Positions 1-8,292 of a stretch of DNA of 32,339 nt are shown here, in pieces (the first letter of the stretch is position 1; each line of letters starts with the position of its first letter). A program made the translations under genes and the position numbers. Source of the stretch: an uncultured Olsenella sp. (GTDB taxonomy: Bacteria; Actinomycetota; Coriobacteriia; Coriobacteriales; Atopobiaceae); the NCBI GenBank assembly GCA_900316105.1, contig ONBR01000019.1:1-32339 (forward strand), given 5' to 3'. The notes beneath the pieces were generated by a model. That model worked only from the letters and a program-made list of their open reading frames with translations. It was not told the DNA's origin and ran no database searches.

Positions 1-8
1 CGGCCGGC

Positions 9-80
9 AGCTCCAGGGGCGAATCCCACGGCCTCCAGGGGCATATCCCACGGCCGACAACTCTAGAGGCAAATCCCACG
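9..80. repeat. Left-edge fragment of the 20-bp GAWTCCCACG repeat array
   Basis: Three consecutive units of the form CTCCAGGGGCGAATCCCACG are visible, with variants ATATCCCACG and AAATCCCACG. They match the much larger array at 21252-22150. The array continues, or begins, outside the left edge of the window, so the same repeat family occupies at least two intergenic sites about 21 kb apart. No coding potential is seen. Confidence 0.85.
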
Positions 81-83
81 GCT

Positions 84-171
84 ATTACGGACGCTGCTAG
101 CAATTTGCGCAGCCCATCGCCCTTGCCCGCAGCCCATCGCCCGCAGCCTGCAGCCCGCGGCCCCAGCCCGC
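84..171. repeat. GC-rich low-complexity intergenic DNA with a short direct repeat
   Basis: The sequence GCAGCCCATCGCCC occurs twice (109-122 and 129-142) and is followed by further CCCGCAGCC-type words up to the stop codon of the next gene. It resembles the GCGGGCTGC-rich stretches at 30946-31004 and at the right end of the window. No hairpin followed by a T-run is seen, so it is not an obvious terminator. Confidence 0.6.
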
Positions 172-1119
172 CTAGTCGAAATCTGCGTCGGTGAGGACCC
201 GGCCCTCGGGAGCAAGGCCCGCCGCCTCCAGGCCGGCGACGTCTATGACATCGGCAAAGTCCCATGGGGCATCGCTGGCCACAAGGACGTAGTTGCTGAC
301 CTTCAGGGGGTCTTCCTCTCCGCAAGAAAGGAGCCAAACATGGGCGAATACCTGCGAAAAGGTTCGAAACACGTCGTGGATGTCCGTGGCGTCCTCTCCC
401 TCGATGGGTCCGATGACGTTGGCCACGTAGGCGCCACCTGGTTTGAGCCTGCGATGCACGAGACGCGCGGACTCCAGGGTCATCAGTCCCGCAACGAGGT
501 CGGTCGCCTGGAAGCAGTCATTGGCGATGAGCTCGTAAGTGACTTCGGGGTCATCTGGGGCACCCAGCTCTAGGAAGTCGCGTCCGTCGCAGATGAAGGT
601 GCGCAACTGGCTACCGTCCTGATTCCGCCCGAGCATCTCTTCCACGCGGTCCAGGAAGAACCACTCGTGTGCGATGTCGCAGATCACGGGGTCGATCTCG
701 ACCACGTCGACACGGACGTCCTTGAAGTGGCAGAGCAGGTACTTGGGATAGGAAAATGCCCCGCCGCCCAGCATCAGCACCGTTCGCGGGCATCTCCGTG
801 CGACGACCTCGTTGAAGACATGGTGGTAGGGAAAGACCAGCTCAGACCATGCGTCCAAGAACATGGCACTCTGCCAGCTACGATCTACCTCCAACACGCG
901 GACTCGCCGACCGATGCGGTCGACGGTGTCGATGACCTCGACGTCGCCAAAGAGCGTGTCGAGATAATGGGCAACACGCCTGCGCTTCCGCGAACCTCGC
1001 GGCACAAGGGAAGAATGATGGCCTTCCGCGTCGCCGCCATTTGCCTGTGAGAGATAAGTGGATGCCAAGTGCCGAGCCTCGCGATTCCTTGCGACGAAAG
1101 AGTGGGATTTTGAGCGCAT
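172..1119 (-). CDS. Spermidine synthase-like (SpeE-fold) SAM-binding protein
   Basis: A 315-residue soluble protein with the Rossmann signature of the polyamine synthase family: a glycine-rich loop (MLGGGAFSYPKYLL), the acidic VEIDPVICDIA motif that would hold the ribose of the cofactor, a following CDGRDFL motif, and an ANDCF motif where the family has its catalytic Asp. The family transfers aminopropyl groups from decarboxylated SAM, but many fused or solitary members in Actinobacteria have unknown substrates, so true spermidine synthesis is not assured. No membrane segments are seen. The first about 45 residues are Arg/Ser-rich and poorly family-like, and the ATG at 1119 has only a weak ribosome site, so the true start may lie downstream. 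It is the last gene of a minus-strand series and is separated from mscL by 470 bp of hairpins. Confidence 0.75.
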   Translation of the reverse strand: MRSKSHSFVARNREARHLASTYLSQANGGDAEGHHSSLVPRGSRKRRRVAHYLDTLFGDVEVIDTVDRIGRRVRVLEVDRSWQSAMFLDAWSELVFPYHHVFNEVVARRCPRTVLMLGGGAFSYPKYLLCHFKDVRVDVVEIDPVICDIAHEWFFLDRVEEMLGRNQDGSQLRTFICDGRDFLELGAPDDPEVTYELIANDCFQATDLVAGLMTLESARLVHRRLKPGGAYVANVIGPIEGEDATDIHDVFRTFSQVFAHVWLLSCGEEDPLKVSNYVLVASDAPWDFADVIDVAGLEAAGLAPEGRVLTDADFD

Positions 1120-1140
1120 GGAGCGTTATGTTTGCCTTGT

Positions 1141-1171
1141 ATTGTAGGGGAGGAAGCTGGGGCTATGTCAG
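1141..1171 (-). promoter_or_regulatory. Possible sigma-A promoter of the SpeE-like gene
   Basis: Read on the minus strand, CTGACA (1166-1171) and TACAAT (1141-1146) lie 19 bp apart, about 20 bp upstream of the ATG at 1119. The -10 match is good. The spacer is slightly long, so this is only a candidate. Confidence 0.3.
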
Positions 1172-1384
1172 TAGATGGTCTCGCGCCAGCCTGCGTCGCA
1201 TAGACTGCGCCTTTGCGGAGTTTACGGTGAACGAAGCATCCGGATAGTTTGGCGCCACCTGCACGCGAGGAGTACCTCCGCTCCGGCAACGTCCGCGACG
1301 GTTTCTCCCGTAAGCGCTGAGCAGGAGACTCAATAGTGCGCAAGAGACAAGCTCACAACAGGCATAGAGAAATGGGTTTTGCCT

Positions 1385-1420
1385 AATAAAAATGTCTGGG
1401 CGCCCCAAACGGGGCGCCCA
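1385..1420 (-). terminator. Rho-independent terminator, minus strand, downstream of mscL
   Basis: A perfect 10-bp stem TGGGCGCCCC/GGGGCGCCCA closes a 4-base loop (1397-1420). On the minus strand it is followed by GACATTTTTATT, a usable T-run. It would end transcription coming from mscL before the SpeE-like gene. A second small hairpin (GCGCG-aa-GCGCGC, about 1428-1442) sits just upstream of it in that direction. Confidence 0.65.
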
Positions 1421-1470
1421 CAAATATCGCGCGAAGCGCGCGCAAACTTCCCTCCCTGCAGAAAGTGCCG

Positions 1471-1591
1471 AGCAGGGTCAAGTCTGACGGAAGGGCCCCG
1501 CCACCTTTCTCTAGGCGCAGTTCTCGCGAAGCGAGCTGTTTGAGCACCAGAGAAAGGTGGCGGGGCCCTCAAAGGAAGCTTTGACCCTGCT
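1471..1591. repeat. Nested long inverted repeat abutting the mscL stop codon
   Basis: A perfect 21-bp inverted repeat has arms at 1492-1512 and 1549-1569 (inner end CTTTCTCT / AGAGAAAG). It is framed by a second 11-bp pair, AGCAGGGTCAA (1471-1481) and TTGACCCTGCT (1581-1591). The central loop holds a further CTCGCgaaGCGAG hairpin. The outer right arm touches the stop codon of mscL. It is far larger than a terminator needs to be, and there is no T-run directly beside it. It may be a MITE-like or intergenic-repeat element. Confidence 0.8.
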
Positions 1592-2037
1592 TACTTTGCC
1601 TTGGCTCCGCCCGGAATCTCGCCACCGCAGTGAGGACAACGCGTTGCGCCCTCCTTGACCTCCTCGAGGCAGTGGGGGCAGGTGGGAGCAGTGGCCTCCT
1701 CTTCCTCCTTCTCCTTGTGCATGAGCGCGTCGGCTGCGGACTGGAGCTTGGAGATGCTCTTGACCAGGCAGAAGACGATGAGGGCGATGATCAGGAAGTT
1801 GATTACGGACGAGATGAAGCTCGAGAACGAGATCGTGTTGGAGCCCACCGTGATGTCCATGCCCGTGGAGACCTCGGTGCCGCCGCCCGACAGGATGGCG
1901 ATCAGAGGCTGGATGATATCTGTGGTCAGGGACGTGACGATGGCCGTGAAGGCGCCGCCGATGATGACGCCGACTGCCATATCCATCACGTTGCCGCGCA
2001 TGATAAAGGCCTTGAACTCTTCCATGAACTTCTTCAT
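1591..2037 (-). CDS. mscL: Large-conductance mechanosensitive channel MscL with C-terminal zinc ribbon
   Basis: A 148-residue membrane protein that opens under membrane tension to release solutes during hypo-osmotic shock. The N-terminus (MKKFMEEFKAFIMRGNVMDM) and the following pore helix AVGVIIGGAFTAIVTSL are classic MscL. The second membrane helix is at about residues 73-95, and a charged cytoplasmic helix (about 96-115) follows. The tail adds two CPHC knuckles (C120/C123 and C134/C137), a zinc-ribbon-like module absent from the E. coli and M. tuberculosis channels. The start at 2037 is preceded by AGGGGGA. It is followed directly by a long inverted repeat and then a terminator. It lies downstream of dtd on the same strand, but the 205-bp repeat-filled gap argues for its own transcription. 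Confidence 0.95.
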   Translation of the reverse strand: MKKFMEEFKAFIMRGNVMDMAVGVIIGGAFTAIVTSLTTDIIQPLIAILSGGGTEVSTGMDITVGSNTISFSSFISSVINFLIIALIVFCLVKSISKLQSAADALMHKEKEEEEATAPTCPHCLEEVKEGATRCPHCGGEIPGGAKAK

Positions 2038-2107
2038 AGTGCTGTCCCCCTGTTTCTACGCTGGAAGTACCCAACTAGGCATGGTAGCAAAGTCCCCGCG
2101 AACGGAT

Positions 2108-2241
2108 GGGACAAATACCCCAGGGGTAAATTAGGGGTAAATGTCCCAAAATCACTTGGGGTATTTGTCACCTTTATGCGTATGTGCGTTGTCGGATTTC
2201 CGTTAAGTAAATGTCCCCAAATCACCTGGGGTATTTGGCAC
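2108..2241. repeat. GGGACAAATACCCC palindromic repeat cluster
   Basis: The word GGGACAAATACCCC (2108-2121) is followed by the near-complementary GGGGTAAATGTCCC (2134-2147) and GGGGTATTTGTCACC (2158-2172). A 36-bp segment (2137-2171) recurs as an imperfect direct repeat at 2206-2241. The cluster fills the gap between dtd and mscL and lies in the mscL leader region. Related palindromes occur at 13281-13323 and 14132-14167. It may be an intergenic repeat family or a set of regulator sites. Confidence 0.75.
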
Positions 2242-2242
2242 G

Positions 2243-2701
2243 CTAACGGGGACGGGTCAGGTCGTCCGTATCCAGACAGATGGTGAAGGGCCCGTCGTTC
2301 ACCAAGGACACGCTCATGTCCGCGCCAAAGATCCCGCGGCCCACGTGGGTCACGTCCTTCTCGGCCAAATCGCAGAAGTACTCGTAGAGGCGGTTTGCCA
2401 GCTCGGGCGCTGCCGCCCCGGTAAAGCTGGGCCTGCGTCCCTTCCTGCAGTCGACATAGAGGGTAAACTGGCTGACCACCAGGAGCTCGCCTGCGGTGTC
2501 CAGTAGGGAGAGGTTCGTCTTTCCCTGCTGGTCCTGACAGATGCGGAGGTGCTTGACCTTGTCCCAGAGGACCTGTGCCGCCTTCTCGTCGTCTGTTGGT
2601 CCCACGCCCAAAAGGATCAGGTAGCCCCTACCGCAGCTTCCCACTGTCGAGCCTTCGACCTCCACCTGGGCTGATTCCACGCGTTGGATGACCGCCCTCA
2701 T
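2243..2701 (-). CDS. dtd: D-aminoacyl-tRNA deacylase
   Basis: A 152-residue cytoplasmic enzyme that hydrolyses D-amino acids (and glycine mischarged on tRNA-Ala) from tRNA, keeping protein synthesis homochiral. The length is typical of the family. Diagnostic motifs are present: the N-terminal MRAVIQRVESAQV, VSQFTLY, the GRRPSFTGAA loop, and the C-terminal NDGPFTI, whose Gly-cisPro dipeptide is the chirality gate. The ATG at 2701 is preceded by GGAAGGGAAG. A hairpin (CTGGCCTG 2725-2732 / CAGGCCAG 2743-2750) lies in the 86-bp gap after the upstream M32 peptidase gene, so the two may be co-transcribed. Confidence 0.96.
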   Translation of the reverse strand: MRAVIQRVESAQVEVEGSTVGSCGRGYLILLGVGPTDDEKAAQVLWDKVKHLRICQDQQGKTNLSLLDTAGELLVVSQFTLYVDCRKGRRPSFTGAAAPELANRLYEYFCDLAEKDVTHVGRGIFGADMSVSLVNDGPFTICLDTDDLTRPR

Positions 2702-2787
2702 GCGCTTGCTTCCCTTCCGGTCGCCTGGCCTGTCGATCCGGCCAGGCCAGTCAGACCGACCCAGCGGGCCATCACCAGGCTCCTGCC

Positions 2788-4719
2788 TTACAGGCCGTAG
2801 ATAGCCGAGAACTTCTTTACCAGGTAGTCGGTGTAGTAGCTCACGTCAAAGGGCTCGCCGCAGGCGTCCAGGATGAGGTCAGGCGTATCCTTTGAGCGGC
2901 CGAAGCGCCAGATGTGCTGGCTCAGCCACTGGCGGATGGGCTCCAGGTCGCCGCTGGCCAGGACGCCGTCCCAGTCCATGCCCTCCTTGATCATCTGAGC
3001 GCGCAGCTGGGCACCGATGGCGCCGCCGTAGGCGTAGGTGGGGAAGTAGCCAAAGAGCCCGTCGGCCCAGTGAGTGTCCTGGAGGGCGCCGTGTGCGTCG
3101 TCGGGTACGTTTACGCCCAGGTACTCCTTGTACTTCTGGTTCCAGATGCGGGGGACCTCCTTGGAGGTGCACTGGCCGTCAAAGAGCAACTGCTCGATCT
3201 CGTAGCGAATCAGGATGTGCAGGGGGTAGGTGAGCTCGTCTGCCTCGGTGCGGATGAGCGAGCCCTCGGCGCGGTTTGTCGCCAGGTAGAACTGGTTGGG
3301 CGTGACGCGGCCCAGCTGTCCGCGGAAGTGGCTGGCCATGACCTTGAGGAGGGGTCCGGCAAAGGCGCGGGAGCGGCCCACGTAGTTCTCGAAGAAGCGA
3401 GACTGTCCCTCGTGCATGGCCGATGAGGTGCCACCCTTGAGCGAGGTGTAGTTGTAGGTGGGGTCGACACCGCACTCGTAGAGGGCATGACCGCCCTCGT
3501 GAAGCATGGTGTAGACGTTCGAGGTCACGTCGTTCTCGTAGACGTGGCAGGCGATGACCCCGTAGTTGGTGGTGAGGGCGTCCGAGAAGGGATGCTCGGT
3601 GGTCACGAGCAGCATGCGGTTGGGCTTGAGGCCCTCGAGCTTCATGATGTCGTTGGCCAGCTCCATCTGGCGACGCTCGTCGAACCTGCCCTCGATGACC
3701 GCGCGCGAGGGCTGCTGGCCCTTCTTGCGGATGTCGGCAAAGAGGGGCACGACCGTGTCCTTTACCTGGGCAAAGAACCTGTCGTAGAAGGACCTGCTGG
3801 TCCCGTACTCAAAGTTGTCCAGCCAGGTGTCGTAGGGGTCGGCGTTGGGCTTGCGCGCCAGGGCGATCTTTCTAGCGGAGGCGACGACCTTGTCCAGGAA
3901 GGGGGCAAAGTAGTACCAGTCGCTGCTGACCTTTGCCCTGCGCCAGACGTCGTCGGCCTGGGTGACCAGGCGAGAGAAGTTCGACTGGAGCTCCATGGGG
4001 ACGCCCACGTACTTGGCGCGGTCGCGCTTGAGGATCTTTACCTGGGCGGCCTGGCGGACGGAGAGGATGTGGCCCAGGCCGGACAGGCGGTCCAGGAGCT
4101 CGCCCGTCTCGGGCGAGGCCAGAAGGGCCTGGTCCTCTTCCTCCAGGATTGCCATGGCCTCGGCGCGGTCGTTCGTGGCGGCCGAGGGGTCGATGGAGGG
4201 TCCGTAGCAAGAGATGCCCGTGCGTGCGTAGCGGTGGGCATAGAGGTGACGCTCGAGATCGTTCAGGGCGTCGATGTCAGCCTTTGGGTTGGTAATGGCG
4301 GCACGGGCGGGCTTGCGGGGCATGCCGCTGGGGCTGCTGGCCCTCACGTCGATGACGCCGGTGTCGTCGGGGGAGAGGACCGCGTGGCGGGGTGCCGAGT
4401 GAGCGGCTGGGGCAAGCTGCTGCACGGGGGCGGATGTGGGTGTGGATGCGGGCTGGGGCGCAGGTGCCGACGTGGACTGGGCTGCTGTGGAGGCAGCTGG
4501 CCTTGCGGCTGCCGTGGCCGCCTGCTGCGGGGCTACCGTTGCGGCGTTGGTGTCCGCCGGCTGCTGGGCCTGGGGCTTGGCCTGGCCCTGGGCCGGCGCC
4601 GTGGGAGCGCTGCCGCGCGGCGTTGCGACCCTCTTTCCCTTTGCCGAGGACTGGTCCTTGGGCGAGCCGCTTGTGTTTGCTTTTCTGGAGAACGACGAAG
4701 ACTTGAGTTTGCCCTTCAT
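2788..4719 (-). CDS. M32-family metallocarboxypeptidase with long disordered N-terminus
   Basis: A 643-residue zinc carboxypeptidase (thermostable carboxypeptidase 1/Taq family) expected to trim C-terminal residues from peptides in the cytosol. The zinc site HEGGH is at about 407-411, and the family motifs HPF, HEGQ, IRTEADEL and GALQDTHW are all present. The usual DxRxT motif between HPF and HExxH is not recognisable (GVIACHVYEN stands there). The catalytic domain starts near residue 133. Before it lies a basic stretch and an Ala/Pro/Gln/Ser-rich disordered region, unlike the usual about 500-residue enzyme. I chose the ATG at 4719 because AGAGGAAG precedes it. A GTG at 4788 in the same frame would add 23 residues but has no ribosome site. 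It is divergent from the ROK kinase. Confidence 0.9.
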   Translation of the reverse strand: MKGKLKSSSFSRKANTSGSPKDQSSAKGKRVATPRGSAPTAPAQGQAKPQAQQPADTNAATVAPQQAATAAARPAASTAAQSTSAPAPQPASTPTSAPVQQLAPAAHSAPRHAVLSPDDTGVIDVRASSPSGMPRKPARAAITNPKADIDALNDLERHLYAHRYARTGISCYGPSIDPSAATNDRAEAMAILEEEDQALLASPETGELLDRLSGLGHILSVRQAAQVKILKRDRAKYVGVPMELQSNFSRLVTQADDVWRRAKVSSDWYYFAPFLDKVVASARKIALARKPNADPYDTWLDNFEYGTSRSFYDRFFAQVKDTVVPLFADIRKKGQQPSRAVIEGRFDERRQMELANDIMKLEGLKPNRMLLVTTEHPFSDALTTNYGVIACHVYENDVTSNVYTMLHEGGHALYECGVDPTYNYTSLKGGTSSAMHEGQSRFFENYVGRSRAFAGPLLKVMASHFRGQLGRVTPNQFYLATNRAEGSLIRTEADELTYPLHILIRYEIEQLLFDGQCTSKEVPRIWNQKYKEYLGVNVPDDAHGALQDTHWADGLFGYFPTYAYGGAIGAQLRAQMIKEGMDWDGVLASGDLEPIRQWLSQHIWRFGRSKDTPDLILDACGEPFDVSYYTDYLVKKFSAIYGL

Positions 4720-4928
4720 GTGCTTCTTCCTCTGTCCTATGCGAGTCCCGCGAGGGGACGCTGTCATGTGTTTTTTGACCGTCGCCACATGATGCGGCTA
4801 CGGGTCGTATCGGGGCGTCTGGCGGATGAGAGCAGCCGACGCTCTCCTACAAGATGATACTTATTCTGGACGAGAAGTTTCTCGCGTCGAACGACGTTTG
4901 ACGAGAATCAGCAGGGGAGAGGGCAGTC

Positions 4929-5891
4929 ATGGAAATCGATAAGCGTTGCGTGCTGGGCGTCGATGTGGGAGGCACCTCTATCAAGGCATCCCTGATGAGC
5001 CTCGAGGGAGACATCCTGGGCATGGCCACCATTCCCACGGGAGCCATCGTGGACCAGGAGGCCTTCGACCACATCACGCGCAGGCTCGTGGAGCTCGTGA
5101 AGGGTCAGGAGCGCAGGATTGCGCAGGTAGTTGCCCTTGGTTTGGACGTGCCGGGACCTGTGGACGACCATGGTCACGTGGGCTTCTTCCCCAACATAAA
5201 GATGGACGCGGACGGCCTCCTGAAGGCTTTGGTGGAGACGTTCCCCCAGGCCGCGATAGCTTTCGTCAACGACGCGAACGCGGCTGCCCTGGGCGAGATG
5301 TGGAAGGGCAGTGCGCGTGACGTGAGGAGCTTCGTGATGGTTACCCTGGGCACGGGCGTCGGCGGCGGTGTGGTCGTGGATGGAAGGCTCGTGGCGGGGG
5401 CCTTTGGCTCGGGCGGAGAGTTGGGTCACATGACCGTGAGACCCGAGGGCGAGGAGCGCACCTGCGGCTGCGGCCGCCATGGCTGCCTGGAACAGTATGC
5501 CTCGGCGACGGGCCTGGTGTGGATGTACCGCCAGGAGTGCAAGAGACGCGGCGTCACGGGGGTGGAGCTCAAGCACGACACGGATACGCTCACGCTTTTC
5601 GAGGCCTACCAGGATGGGGACGAGTGCGCGAAGTTTGCAGTGGCGCAGATGTGCGAGTATTTGGGCTTTGCCCTGGCACAGGTCTCGACCGTGCTTGACC
5701 CGGAGGAGTTCCTGATTGGCGGCGGAGTGGCGGGGGCCTTCGACCTCTTCCGCGACGAGCTCGTGGCTGCCTATCAGAGGAACTGCCTGCCCAACTGCAA
5801 GGAGACGAAGATCCTGGCCTGCAGCCTGGGCAACGCCGCCGGCAGCTACGGTGCGGCCTTTGCCGGCCTGCAGAAGGCGGGACTTGTCTAG
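4929..5891 (+). CDS. ROK-family sugar kinase (glucokinase or N-acetylglucosamine kinase)
   Basis: A 320-residue cytoplasmic ATP-dependent hexokinase of the ROK family. The phosphate-binding loop DVGGTSIK is near the N-terminus, followed by the catalytic VNDANAAALGE and the second phosphate motif TLGTGVGGGVV. The ROK zinc signature GELGH...CGCGRHGCLEQYAS (about 161-190) is complete. General annotation would be glucokinase. However, the next gene is nagA, which makes phosphorylation of N-acetylglucosamine at C6 a plausible physiological role (inference). The start has GGGGAGAGGG upstream. A GGACGG...CCGTCC hairpin follows the stop codon, so coupling to nagA may be partial. Confidence 0.88.
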   Translation: MEIDKRCVLGVDVGGTSIKASLMSLEGDILGMATIPTGAIVDQEAFDHITRRLVELVKGQERRIAQVVALGLDVPGPVDDHGHVGFFPNIKMDADGLLKALVETFPQAAIAFVNDANAAALGEMWKGSARDVRSFVMVTLGTGVGGGVVVDGRLVAGAFGSGGELGHMTVRPEGEERTCGCGRHGCLEQYASATGLVWMYRQECKRRGVTGVELKHDTDTLTLFEAYQDGDECAKFAVAQMCEYLGFALAQVSTVLDPEEFLIGGGVAGAFDLFRDELVAAYQRNCLPNCKETKILACSLGNAAGSYGAAFAGLQKAGLV

Positions 5892-5924
5892 GACGGCAGG
5901 CTCCGACGGACCGTCCGTCCCCCT
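5891..5924 (+). terminator. Possible weak terminator after the ROK kinase gene
   Basis: GGACGG (5891-5896) pairs with CCGTCC (5911-5916), and the latter overlaps a GACGGAC/GTCCGTC palindrome. The next bases are GTCCCCCTTT. The T-run is short, so termination would be partial at best. Confidence 0.3.
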
Positions 5925-6014
5925 TTCACCCATCTGCGCTATCCTGAAAGTCGTTGTCTGCCGCCGGCCGCGGCGGCAGCATCTGCAAAACCTCTAATGT
6001 CAGGAGCTCAGCCC

Positions 6015-7217
6015 ATGGATTCGCGGATTACGATGGACTTCCCACTGGAATCTCGCACCTTCTGCATCAAGTCGGACCATATCGTGCTGCCAGGTGGCGT
6101 CACCATGGCAGGCTACCTGCCCGTCGAGGACGGCCTGGTGGGCTACGTGAGCGACTCTGCTCCCGAAGGACTGACCCTCCTGGACCGGACCGACTGCTGG
6201 GTCGCCCCTGGCTACGTGGACACCCACATCCATGGCTTCGTTGGTCGTGACGTCATGGACTGCGACCCCGCGGGTATCGACGAGGCAAGCCTTGCCCTGG
6301 TCAAGCATGGCACCACCAGCTGGGTTCCCACTACGCTCACCCAGCCTGCCTACCAGATTCTGGACGCATGCTCCAGCGTCTACGAGGCTGTCCAAGGTCG
6401 TCCCGACGACTTCATGGGCGCCCGCGTCGAGGGCATCTTCCTGGAGGGGCCCTTCTTCACGGCAGGTCACGCCGGTGCCCAGAACCCCGCGAATATGATC
6501 GACCCCGACGTCGAGCTCTTCCGTTCTTGGCAGCAGGCCTGCCATGGCCTCATCTGCAAGAGCGCCATCGCCCCGGAGCGTGACGGCTCCCAGGAATACT
6601 GCCGTGAGCTTCACGAGATGGGCGTGGCCGTCGCCCTCGGCCACTCCTCAGCCAGCTACGAGGAGGGCCTGCGCGCCGTCGCCTCTGGTGCGACCGTCTT
6701 TGTCCACACCTACAACGGCATGGACGATCTGGGCCATCGTGACCCCGGCCTGGTTGGCTGTGCCATGGACACCCAAGGCACCTACTCCGAGCTAATCTGC
6801 GACGGCTTCCACGTGGCACCAGCCGCGGTCCGTGCCCTCATTCGCGCGAAGGGCTGGCAACACATGGCCCTGATCTCCGACTGCCTGCGCTGCGGCGGCA
6901 TGCCCGATGGCAACTATACCCTGGGCGACCTTCCCATTCGCCTGGTGGGAGGCATTGCCCGCCTGATCATGGACGATGGCTCCCTGGGCAACATCGCGGG
7001 TTCCTCGGCCACCCTGGCGGGAGAGGTGCAAAAGCTTGCCTCCTGGGGAGTCGTTACTCCCGACCAGGCCATTCGCATGGCCACGGAGGTTCCCGCGGCA
7101 TCCTGCGACATCGACGACGTGTGCGGACTCCTCTTGCCAGGTCGAGCGGCAGACCTCAACGTCCTGGCTCCCGACCTGTCCGTGCGCGAGACCTACCTGG
7201 GTGGCGTTCGCGTGTAG
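6015..7217 (+). CDS. nagA: N-acetylglucosamine-6-phosphate deacetylase
   Basis: A 400-residue amidohydrolase that removes acetate from GlcNAc-6-P to give glucosamine-6-P, the entry step for amino-sugar catabolism and peptidoglycan recycling. Visible metal and substrate residues are HIH at 71-73, E144 in FLEGPF, H210 in LGHSSAS, H231 in VHTYNGM and the catalytic Asp D289 in ISDCLRCGGMPDG. Two of these motifs deviate from the common THLFNAM and TDAM forms, so this is a divergent member. The ATG at 6015 is preferred because AGGAG lies 8 bp upstream. In-frame ATGs at 5997 and 6033 are less well placed. It sits between the ROK kinase and a HAD phosphatase, supporting an amino-sugar salvage cluster. 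No nagB is in the window. Confidence 0.88.
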   Translation: MDSRITMDFPLESRTFCIKSDHIVLPGGVTMAGYLPVEDGLVGYVSDSAPEGLTLLDRTDCWVAPGYVDTHIHGFVGRDVMDCDPAGIDEASLALVKHGTTSWVPTTLTQPAYQILDACSSVYEAVQGRPDDFMGARVEGIFLEGPFFTAGHAGAQNPANMIDPDVELFRSWQQACHGLICKSAIAPERDGSQEYCRELHEMGVAVALGHSSASYEEGLRAVASGATVFVHTYNGMDDLGHRDPGLVGCAMDTQGTYSELICDGFHVAPAAVRALIRAKGWQHMALISDCLRCGGMPDGNYTLGDLPIRLVGGIARLIMDDGSLGNIAGSSATLAGEVQKLASWGVVTPDQAIRMATEVPAASCDIDDVCGLLLPGRAADLNVLAPDLSVRETYLGGVRV

Positions 7218-7287
7218 CTTCGCAATCATGTGACAGAATGGCAGTGATAGACCGTTCTGGCGACACCCAAGCGATAGGAAGCTCTAC

Positions 7288-8148
7288 ATGATAAAGCTCG
7301 TCCTCACCGACCTCGACGACACCCTGATTCCCTATGGTGCGCCCCATGCGAGCGAGCGTGCCATTGCGGCCATCCATGCCATGCACGACGCGGGCGTGGT
7401 CTTTGGTCCCATGTCGGGCCGAAAGCCCTCGGCCATGGACTGGATGTTCTGCCAGGACGAGCTGTGCTACAAGACGGGTGCCTTTGCAAACGGGCAGCTC
7501 ATTCGCCTGGAGGGTGAGGTCGTCCACACCCAGAAGCTCCATCGCGAGGACCTTCAGCAGGTGGCCGACGTGGTGGACGGCCTTCAGACCGATGCCTGGC
7601 TTTCGGTCTATGACATCTTTGCCTCGGACGGCGACCACGACATCACCTTTGTGACCCGGCGCCAGGACGCGTGGCGCCAGCACGAGGGCGAGCACCCCAG
7701 CCCCTCCCATGACGTCGTCGATCACGTCGAGCGCGACTCCTATCTGAAGGCCAACGTCCAGTGCCTGGTCGAGCGGCCCCAGATGGTCCGCATCCGCGAC
7801 ATCCTCCGCAAGGAGGTGCCCCAGCTGGGCTTCGTCTTTCCCAGCCTCATAGCCCCCTTTATCGACATCAGCCCCGCTGGCTGGAACAAGGGCTCGGCCG
7901 TCCGCTTCCTGGCAGACCGCATGGGTATCGGTATCGACGAGGTCGTGGTCTTTGGTGACTCGGAGAACGACCTGCCCATGATCGAGGCCGTTCCCAACTC
8001 CGTGGCCATGGCCAATGCAGACGAGGCTGTGTCCTCTGCGGCCCGTTGGCATATCGGCTACGCAAAGGATGATGCGGTCGCTGCGGCCTTCGAGGACATC
8101 GCCCAGGCCAGCAGCAGGGGAGAGATGCCCTCGTTCATGCACGACTAG
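7288..8148 (+). CDS. HAD-IIB (Cof-type) phosphatase
   Basis: A 286-residue cytoplasmic phosphatase of the haloacid dehalogenase superfamily, subclass IIB. Motif I is LTDLDDTLIPYG (nucleophile D8, acid D10), motif II lies in GPMSGR, the conserved Lys is in WNKGSAV, and motif IV is FGDSENDLPM. Substrates of this family are usually sugar phosphates or flavin and pyridoxal phosphates, and the sequence does not tell which. The adjacent nagA and ROK genes hint at a sugar phosphate. It is a clear paralogue of the HAD protein at 13332-14132 (both share the PYG...SER.IAA.HA..DAG block). The start is preceded by ATAGGAAG. Confidence 0.9.
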   Translation: MIKLVLTDLDDTLIPYGAPHASERAIAAIHAMHDAGVVFGPMSGRKPSAMDWMFCQDELCYKTGAFANGQLIRLEGEVVHTQKLHREDLQQVADVVDGLQTDAWLSVYDIFASDGDHDITFVTRRQDAWRQHEGEHPSPSHDVVDHVERDSYLKANVQCLVERPQMVRIRDILRKEVPQLGFVFPSLIAPFIDISPAGWNKGSAVRFLADRMGIGIDEVVVFGDSENDLPMIEAVPNSVAMANADEAVSSAARWHIGYAKDDAVAAAFEDIAQASSRGEMPSFMHD

Positions 8149-8292
8149 CTGCTGGGGCTGGCGGCCGTCGGGGCCGTCTGCCGCTTCTGCCAGCTGTGAG
8201 CCTGGCCCCGAGCGGTCAATAAAGACAGCCAAGGGTACTACTCTTTAAGGAATTTATAAATTGCTACCTTTACGACTGTCTTTAGCAATACA

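Noticed and set aside
885..1572. Several overlapping minus-strand frames between mscL and the SpeE-like gene
   Set aside because: They overlap hairpins, a terminator and the SpeE-like gene in other frames, lack ribosome sites and show no protein-like pattern.
3487..4857. Long plus-strand frame opposite the M32 peptidase
   Set aside because: It is antisense to a gene with all catalytic motifs. Such long antisense frames are common in GC-rich DNA with strong third-position bias.
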